DNA of 64,000 nucleotides, taken from NCBI GenBank assembly GCA_964626565.1, contig CAZVFX010000012.1, positions 1 through 64,000 of the forward strand. The letters run 5' to 3'. The stretch comes from CAZVFX01 sp964626565 (GTDB lineage Bacteria; Myxococcota_A; UBA9042; CAIXZC01). The notes beneath the pieces were generated by a model that had not been told where the DNA came from, did not search any database, and saw only the letters and a program-made list of their open reading frames with translations. Made by a program: the position numbers and the translations under genes. Shown here piece after piece: positions 59,505 through 64,000 of this stretch. The first letter of the stretch is position 1. Each line of letters opens with the position of its first letter.

Positions 59505-61721
59505 ATGGATAGCGACTCTTACCTCGGCAAACTCTCCGAGCAATTCCGCGAACAGTTCGTATCCGGAAAGAACGTAATGTCGTTCGACCAGTACCTGGAG
59601 TTGTTTGCGGAACGCCCCGGGCAACTCGGCCGCAACGCGGCTGAATACCTCAAAGACACCGTCGACTTCTTCGGAAGGGACGAGATCTCCGCCTACACGG
59701 GGGAGAAGTCCAGGTTCACCCTGTTCGATGCACCGTTCGATGAGGGAAGAGAGAGATTGATCGGGCAGGAAGAGGTGCAGCAGGATTTCTACGATATCCT
59801 GTCCAACTTCGTCCGGGAAGGGATGTCCAACAAGCTGGTCCTGCTGCATGGCCCCAACGGGTCGGCCAAGACCTCCTTCGTGCAGTGCCTGGCCAGAGCC
59901 ATGGTGAATTACTCGAAGACTCTTGAGGGCGCCACCTACACCTTCGCCTGGGTGTTCCCAAAGAGTTCTTTCCAGGGCAAGCGGGTAGGGTTTGAGTCCG
60001 CAGCAGCCCCACCAGTCGAAGACCCCGGCACCTACGCGTTCCATCCTCAGGACGAGATTGCTGCGCTGGTTCCATCGCAAATGAGCGACCACCCCATATT
60101 CCTCATTCCAAAGGCTGAAAGGCGTCAGTTTCTGAAGGACGTCACCGCAGGGGATGATGGAGAGGGCGAGAGATTCTCGAGCCACATTCTAAACGGGGAC
60201 CTGAGTCCCGATTCGCGGCAGATCTTCGACGCCCTCCTGGCCGCGTACGGAGGAGACTTGAGGCGCGTTCTCGCTCACGTACAGGTGAGGCGTTTCCACT
60301 TCTCCCGCCGCTATCGCCGGGGAATCGTGACCATTGAGCCGCAAATGCACGTAGACGCATCCATGCGCCAGATCACCATGGATGAGAGTTTCTCGAACCT
60401 CCCGCCCGGCCTCAGGCACCTTTCCATGTTCGAGCTTGCCGGGGACCTGGTGGACGCGAACCGCGGCCTGCTCGAGTTCAGCGATCTGCTCAAACGCCCT
60501 GTAGACGCGTTCAAGTATCTCCTGGGATCGTGTGAGAACAACCGTATTGTGGTGGGCGGAGTGATCGCCTACCTGGACATCATCTTCGTGGGTACCACCA
60601 ACGACAAGTACGTCCACGCCTTCACCAAAGTGCCCGAGTTCCCATCATTCAAGGGCCGCACTGAGCTGGTCAAGGTACCCTACATACGGGACTATCGCGT
60701 CGAACGCCAAATCTACGACATGCAAGTAACCTCGGAGGTGGTGGGCAGACACATCGCCCCTCACGCCTGTGAAATGGCCGCTCTGTGGGCAGTGCTTACA
60801 CGGCTGAAGAAGCCGCAAGCTGACCGGTATCCGGAGACCATCAGGGACGCGATCGGCAAGCTCACTCCACTGGAAAAGGCAGACCTTTACGCCTTGGGCA
60901 CCCACCCTGCGGGCCTCAAGCCTGAAGAAGCCAAAGAGCTTATTCAGCACATCGGCCAACTGTACCGGGAATCGGAAGACGAACCGGACTACGAAGGTTG
61001 GATCGGCGCATCCCCCAGGGAAGTAAAGGGGCTGCTTCTGACCGCTGCCCAGGCAACGGACGTCCAATGCCTGCACCCGGTGAAAGTATTCGAGGAGATC
61101 GGGGAAATCGTCAAGATGAAGACCATCTACGAGTTCCTCCAGATCTCTTCCTCCGGTGAATTCCACGATGCCGGGTTACTGCTGAAGAAGGTCAAGGACA
61201 GGTACGCAGACCTTGTCGACCGGGAATTCTCGGTGGCCATGGGACTGGTAACCGAGGATGAATTCGCCAGGTTGTTACAGAAATACGCGAACCACGTCTC
61301 CGCATACCTCAAGAAAGAATCCGTGGTTGACCCTGTGAGCAAAGCTGAAGTTCCTCCCGATGAGAAGTTCATGGAGGAAACGGAAGCGAAATGGAAGGGG
61401 GCCGGTGAGAAGGATCGGGTCAGGCAGGAATTCATGGGTAGAATCGCCTCGTTTTCCCTGGAAAATCCCGGGGTAGCCCCAAACTACCGACTACTTTTCG
61501 CCAGCCAGTTCGATGGACTCAAGACGGCCTACTACACGGATAACAAGGGAGAAATAGATCGCTCCCGGAGCCTTGTCTTGAAACATCTGGACCGCGTACC
61601 TCTCCAGGATGCGGAAAAGCGCGCCGCCTCAAAGATCATCGACAACATGATCGAGAATTTCGGCTACTGCGACGGCTGTATCGGACCCGCGGTGTCCTTC
61701 CTCGCTGATGCTCGGAAGTAG
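59505..61721 (+). CDS. prkA: PrkA serine protein kinase (AAA+)
   Basis: A 738-aa cytoplasmic PrkA-type protein. An AAA+ N-terminal domain has Walker A HGPNGSAKTSF (~115-125), a region LSMFELAGDLVDANRGLLEF and IFVGTTND as sensor-1. The C-terminal part is the PrkA kinase-like domain (for example FGYCDGCIGPAVSFLAD near the end). In E. coli the homologue YeaG acts in nutrient starvation together with YeaH and YcgB; no such partner genes are visible here. It sits 14 bases after the lipoprotein gene. Confidence 0.9.
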   Translation: MDSDSYLGKLSEQFREQFVSGKNVMSFDQYLELFAERPGQLGRNAAEYLKDTVDFFGRDEISAYTGEKSRFTLFDAPFDEGRERLIGQEEVQQDFYDILSNFVREGMSNKLVLLHGPNGSAKTSFVQCLARAMVNYSKTLEGATYTFAWVFPKSSFQGKRVGFESAAAPPVEDPGTYAFHPQDEIAALVPSQMSDHPIFLIPKAERRQFLKDVTAGDDGEGERFSSHILNGDLSPDSRQIFDALLAAYGGDLRRVLAHVQVRRFHFSRRYRRGIVTIEPQMHVDASMRQITMDESFSNLPPGLRHLSMFELAGDLVDANRGLLEFSDLLKRPVDAFKYLLGSCENNRIVVGGVIAYLDIIFVGTTNDKYVHAFTKVPEFPSFKGRTELVKVPYIRDYRVERQIYDMQVTSEVVGRHIAPHACEMAALWAVLTRLKKPQADRYPETIRDAIGKLTPLEKADLYALGTHPAGLKPEEAKELIQHIGQLYRESEDEPDYEGWIGASPREVKGLLLTAAQATDVQCLHPVKVFEEIGEIVKMKTIYEFLQISSSGEFHDAGLLLKKVKDRYADLVDREFSVAMGLVTEDEFARLLQKYANHVSAYLKKESVVDPVSKAEVPPDEKFMEETEAKWKGAGEKDRVRQEFMGRIASFSLENPGVAPNYRLLFASQFDGLKTAYYTDNKGEIDRSRSLVLKHLDRVPLQDAEKRAASKIIDNMIENFGYCDGCIGPAVSFLADARK

Positions 61722-61722
61722 A

Positions 61723-61784
61723 ACGGCAGGCGGTAGCAAAAGAGAGGCTGCAGGCGGTAGGGACGGCAAGGCGGCGAACGGCAG
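61723..61784. repeat. Dispersed GGCAGGNGGTAG-type intergenic repeat, copy 2
   Basis: ACGGCAGGCGGTAGCAAA is followed by GGCTGCAGGCGGTAGGGAC and GGCAAGGCGGCGAACGGCAG. It corresponds to the element at 17035-17084 and fills the convergent gap between prkA and the TPR/PEGA-like gene. Confidence 0.6.
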
Positions 61785-61802
61785 AACAATCGTCGGGGAT
61801 CG

Positions 61803-62411
61803 CTATTTCTCGGGTTTCAGGCCGGTGTAGATGTACACGTGCTCCCCTTTCTTCACGTTGAGTTTGAGTTCCCGGGGGAGGTGTTTTTCCTTCTTGAAGA
61901 AGATTGAGTGTTTTCCCTCTTTCAGCCAGCGCCGCGTGGGAGTTGAATAGACGTTCTGCTTCGAGATCTCATCGATAATGATCTGGGCCTCCGAGGGTGA
62001 CGAATAGATGAACACTTCGCCGTACTCCTGACCCAACAAGTCCTTTATCTTCTTCGTCTCCGCCTCCACCCGTTTCATGATCTCGGGAGTCGGCTCATAC
62101 TGAGTGAACATCTCGTAGGCGTCCAGAGCTCGGGGCAGATTCCCGAGCTTGACATAACAGCCGGCAATGCCGAACACGTACTTGGCCGTTGGGTAGGTGG
62201 AGTAGGCCTGGGTGTAGAGGTCCAGCGACTCCTGATACTTCCCGGAGTCAAACAGAGTCTTGGCACTGGCAGCCAATCCATCCGCCATCTCGATGGACCC
62301 CGCGCTCGCCGTCGCGGGCAGCCCCAGTATTGCCACCGCCATCAAACACACTACGGCACCCTTGAGCCGTCCAATTGATAATCGATAATTGATAATTGAC
62401 AATTGCCTCAT
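61803..62411 (-). CDS. Exported TPR/PEGA-like protein
   Basis: A 202-aa protein. I start at ATG 62411 with AAGGGAG six bases upstream; GTG 62429 is an alternative. The N-terminus MRQLSIINYRLSIGRLKG is read from the AATTGNN repeat array, then the signal peptide follows (VVCLMAVAILGLPATASA). Two TPR-like helix pairs (AKTLFDSGKYQESLDLY, IAGCYVKLGNLPRALDAY) and a PEGA-like beta segment (VFIYSSPSEAQIIID) resemble the longer proteins at 31216 and 45006. Function unknown, probably periplasmic. Confidence 0.7.
   Translation of the reverse strand: MRQLSIINYRLSIGRLKGAVVCLMAVAILGLPATASAGSIEMADGLAASAKTLFDSGKYQESLDLYTQAYSTYPTAKYVFGIAGCYVKLGNLPRALDAYEMFTQYEPTPEIMKRVEAETKKIKDLLGQEYGEVFIYSSPSEAQIIIDEISKQNVYSTPTRRWLKEGKHSIFFKKEKHLPRELKLNVKKGEHVYIYTGLKPEK
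62373..62407. repeat. Heptameric AATTGNN tandem array, copy 2
   Basis: AATTG (one copy AATCG) at 62373, 62380, 62387, 62394 and 62401, exact 7-bp period, ending AATTGCC as in the array at 20092-20126. It overlaps the first codons of the TPR/PEGA-like gene. Confidence 0.75.
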
Positions 62412-62422
62412 CCTCGTCTCCC

Positions 62423-62450
62423 TTGTCACTCAACCACTTTTGCGTATCAT
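62423..62450 (+). promoter_or_regulatory. Promoter at the start of the methyltransferase gene
   Basis: TTGTCA (62423-62428), 16-bp spacer, TATCAT (62445-62450). The predicted start, 6-8 bases on, falls on the ATG at 62458, so the mRNA may be leaderless. No ribosome site is visible in front of it. Confidence 0.45.
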
Positions 62451-62457
62451 AATGTCA

Positions 62458-63291
62458 ATGAAACAAAGTTGGAAGTCTTTTGCGATGACATCCGGGACCG
62501 TAAGACTGCTGGAAGTTCTGAACCGCCCGGTAAGGCGTCTGGGACGTATTGCGCCCCCGGTGCTTGACCATTGGGGTGATTTCCTGCTGGCCGCCCTACC
62601 CCACGCGAAGCGTGCTGAGTTCTCCGCGCTCGTCTACGGGCGCTCCAACTTCTACTACACCAAACCTGAGGACATCTTTGTCTTCCCCTGGGAACAGCGA
62701 TTCCTGGACGAGTTCTTTCCGCCGGCGCCGGCGCGCATTCTAGTGGGTGGTGCGGGCGGGGGTAGAGAAGCACTGCAGTTGGTCGCCCGGGGATACGAGG
62801 TGGCGGCCTTCGAGCCGCTGTCGGCATTCCTGTCAAACCTGGAAGGAGTTGTGCCGGGCGACAGCCTGCTGGCCGCGGAATGCGCCGGTTACGAGCGCCT
62901 TATCGCCGGCCTTCCTTCTCTGGAGGCGCTGGCGCCCTTCGACGCGATTGTCGCGGGGTGGGGCAGCATCAGCTTCCTGTTCGACAAAGGCGCCCGTTCC
63001 GCGTTGTTACCGAAGTTCCGTTCCCTATGCCCTTCCGGCCCTGTGCTGGTGAGCTGGTTCGGCGACCGCCGCTCCGGTGCCTGCCGGGCGCGGCGACTGT
63101 TTCGTGCCTCGCTCCGGAAAGCCGGCCTCACGCACCACGCCCGGGGTGAGGTATTCGAACCCCACAACGGCTTTCTCTACACTTACCCGGAAGACGAAAT
63201 AGCCGACCTCGCGGCGGCTGCAGGATACCTCGTCCGGGCCACGGCGCCCGACGGGCCCGCCGCGGTGCTGACCCCGACAACCGTCGGTTGA
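62458..63291 (+). CDS. SAM-dependent methyltransferase-like protein
   Basis: About 277 aa with a class I SAM fold: ARILVGGAGGGREALQLVARGYEVAAFEP contains the glycine loop and the acidic end of strand 2, shown here only as its key pattern G-G-A-G-G-G-R-E and AFEP. Later LAPFDAIVAGWGSISFLF fits strand 4. The last ~60 residues include PHNGFLYTYPEDEI. Substrate unknown. ATG 62458 is preferred because a promoter ends just before it; ATG 62452 is in frame too. It is divergent from the TPR/PEGA-like gene, with only ~45 bp between starts. Confidence 0.7.
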   Translation: MKQSWKSFAMTSGTVRLLEVLNRPVRRLGRIAPPVLDHWGDFLLAALPHAKRAEFSALVYGRSNFYYTKPEDIFVFPWEQRFLDEFFPPAPARILVGGAGGGREALQLVARGYEVAAFEPLSAFLSNLEGVVPGDSLLAAECAGYERLIAGLPSLEALAPFDAIVAGWGSISFLFDKGARSALLPKFRSLCPSGPVLVSWFGDRRSGACRARRLFRASLRKAGLTHHARGEVFEPHNGFLYTYPEDEIADLAAAAGYLVRATAPDGPAAVLTPTTVG

Positions 63292-63304
63292 AACAAGAAT
63301 TTGG

Positions 63305-63332
63305 TTGACCCCAGAAGAACCGTCCCTATAAT
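63305..63332 (+). promoter_or_regulatory. Near-consensus sigma-70 promoter
   Basis: TTGACC (63305-63310), 16-bp spacer, TATAAT (63327-63332, perfect). It drives the 39-aa basic protein at 63361 with a ~20-nt leader holding GGAGGAG. It is the best sigma-70 promoter seen in the window. Confidence 0.75.
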
Positions 63333-63360
63333 CAGGCATCCCAATACGGAGGAGATCTCG

Positions 63361-63480
63361 ATGGGTAGAGGCGACTACACGATTAAGACGAAGCAGAAGG
63401 TACGGCAGCGCAAGCGTGCGAAAAGACTAGAGCGCATAGCTACTGAGAAGAGGAAGGCACGGCAGAAGGCGCGCCGCTAA
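63361..63480 (+). CDS. Small very basic protein, bTHX-like start
   Basis: A 39-aa protein (starts MGRGDYTIKTKQ, about half Lys/Arg). GGAGGAG lies eight bases before the ATG and a near-consensus promoter lies upstream, so strong expression is expected. The MGRGD start recalls the ribosomal protein bTHX, but the rest, which looks like one long basic helix (KRLERIATEKRKARQKARR), does not match that family's usual RGK...G.YG sequence. It probably binds RNA or the ribosome; identity is uncertain. Confidence 0.6.
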   Translation: MGRGDYTIKTKQKVRQRKRAKRLERIATEKRKARQKARR

Positions 63481-63532
63481 TAGTCAACGAGCCCCCGGGC
63501 TGTTCCCCACGCCCCAAGTCCTCGGACGGACG

Positions 63533-64000
63533 CTAGTCCAACGAGAAGGTCTCGACGTTCAAGCTGGTATCCACCTGGAACAGCGTATTGGGACCGATGG
63601 TCTCCCACTCTTCAGACGGCAGTGACCCCGTATCAAGAAAAGCAGCGCCCCTTAAATGTTCGTGGAAAACCGGCTGCCCCAAACGGTCGTCGCATCGCTT
63701 GCAATTCTCAAGCCCCTTGAACACTCGCATATAGACGGGGCGGCCCAGGGCTGCGCCGAGAAGAATCCGTCCGTCAGTGAGAATCACGCTGCAGTCGGCG
63801 CGCTCGCCGGTAAGGCTCACTCCTTCCAGTGAAACCGCGGCTTTCAACGCCTTTCGCAGGGGACTCATCTCCCACCGTTCTCCCGCCAGCAATCCCTGGC
63901 GATGAAGGAAAGCCAGCACCTGGTGGAACAGCACCTCGGGCACCGTGGTTCCCCGGATGTTCCTGCGAATATAGGTAGGAATGGGCAGCGCAGCCTCATC
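63533..64000 (-). CDS. Partial gene, possibly class II glutamine amidotransferase-related
   Basis: The 5' end is outside the window; 155 residues are visible, read from the right edge to the stop at 63533. The start of the visible part is DEAALPIPTYIRR and a helical stretch follows (PEVLFHQVLAFLHRQGLL). The C-terminal half shows CSVILTDGRILLGAALGRPV and a CKRC pair, and ends in SLNVETFSLD. The TDGRILLGA strand pair and late position recall class II glutamine amidotransferase-like proteins, but the catalytic N-terminal Cys would be outside the window. Weak assignment. Confidence 0.4.
   Translation of the reverse strand, partial: DEAALPIPTYIRRNIRGTTVPEVLFHQVLAFLHRQGLLAGERWEMSPLRKALKAAVSLEGVSLTGERADCSVILTDGRILLGAALGRPVYMRVFKGLENCKRCDDRLGQPVFHEHLRGAAFLDTGSLPSEEWETIGPNTLFQVDTSLNVETFSLD

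Noticed and set aside
1..64000. tRNA, rRNA or prophage genes
   Set aside because: I found no cloverleaf-like or rRNA-like sequence, integrase or phage structural gene on reading both strands; short RNAs could still be missed without a covariance-model search.

Overview
The window looks like a GC-rich chromosome segment from a Gram-negative bacterium of the Myxococcota / former Deltaproteobacteria type. This is inferred from gene content: many lipoproteins with lipobox signals, membrane Ser/Thr kinases with N-terminal zinc ribbons, a sigma-54 enhancer-binding protein, MopE-like DxDxDG repeats, giant disulfide-repeat lipoproteins, PrkA and a bd oxidase. No rRNA, tRNA, CRISPR array, phage or IS element was seen. 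Both edges cut genes, and a 13-G run lies close to the left edge.

Left part (1-29 kb) is mostly housekeeping and accessory metabolism. It opens with a cut-off membrane protein, a small outer-membrane barrel and a secreted His/Tyr/Lys-rich protein whose leader can form two hairpins. Next come a rhamnosyltransferase-like GT2, a large lipoprotein, an amidohydrolase and a methionine/cystathionine gamma-lyase-type enzyme. A beta-oxidation pair follows (thiolase plus a FadN-type fused dehydrogenase/hydratase), then Hsp20. A lutABC-like lactate operon ends in a degenerate PP-loop protein and a lipoprotein. Then come a thioredoxin-fold lipoprotein with a DUF6178-like partner, a metallothionein-like Cys/Lys protein, the run glmU-glmS-pcrA, and a lipoprotein with seven MopE-like repeats.

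Central part (29-56.5 kb) is the most unusual: one uninterrupted plus-strand run. Two paralogous pairs, each a membrane Ser/Thr kinase plus a TPR/PEGA-type protein, flank three giant, colinear, cysteine-repeat lipoproteins (about 1197, 1335 and 1032 aa). One of the three ends near a somatomedin-B-like module and another ends in seven propeller-like repeats. The run continues with a PAS-PAS-AAA+-Fis sigma-54 activator. Beyond it lie a textbook -24/-12 promoter with upstream palindromes, a 2434-aa DUF11-repeat surface protein and a PP2C phosphatase. My reading is a phospho-signalling and sigma-54 controlled cell-surface system; the wiring is inference. The DUF11 gene carries a 1452-bp direct duplication that appears perfect.

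Right part (56.5-64 kb) holds cydAB-type quinol oxidase genes, a lipoprotein, PrkA, a further TPR/PEGA-like protein, a SAM methyltransferase that may be leaderless, a 39-aa basic protein behind a near-consensus promoter, and a cut-off gene. Short intergenic repeat families (heptameric AATTGNN arrays and GGCAGGCGGTAG-type elements) recur at distant places, and one of them encodes the N-terminus of a gene.
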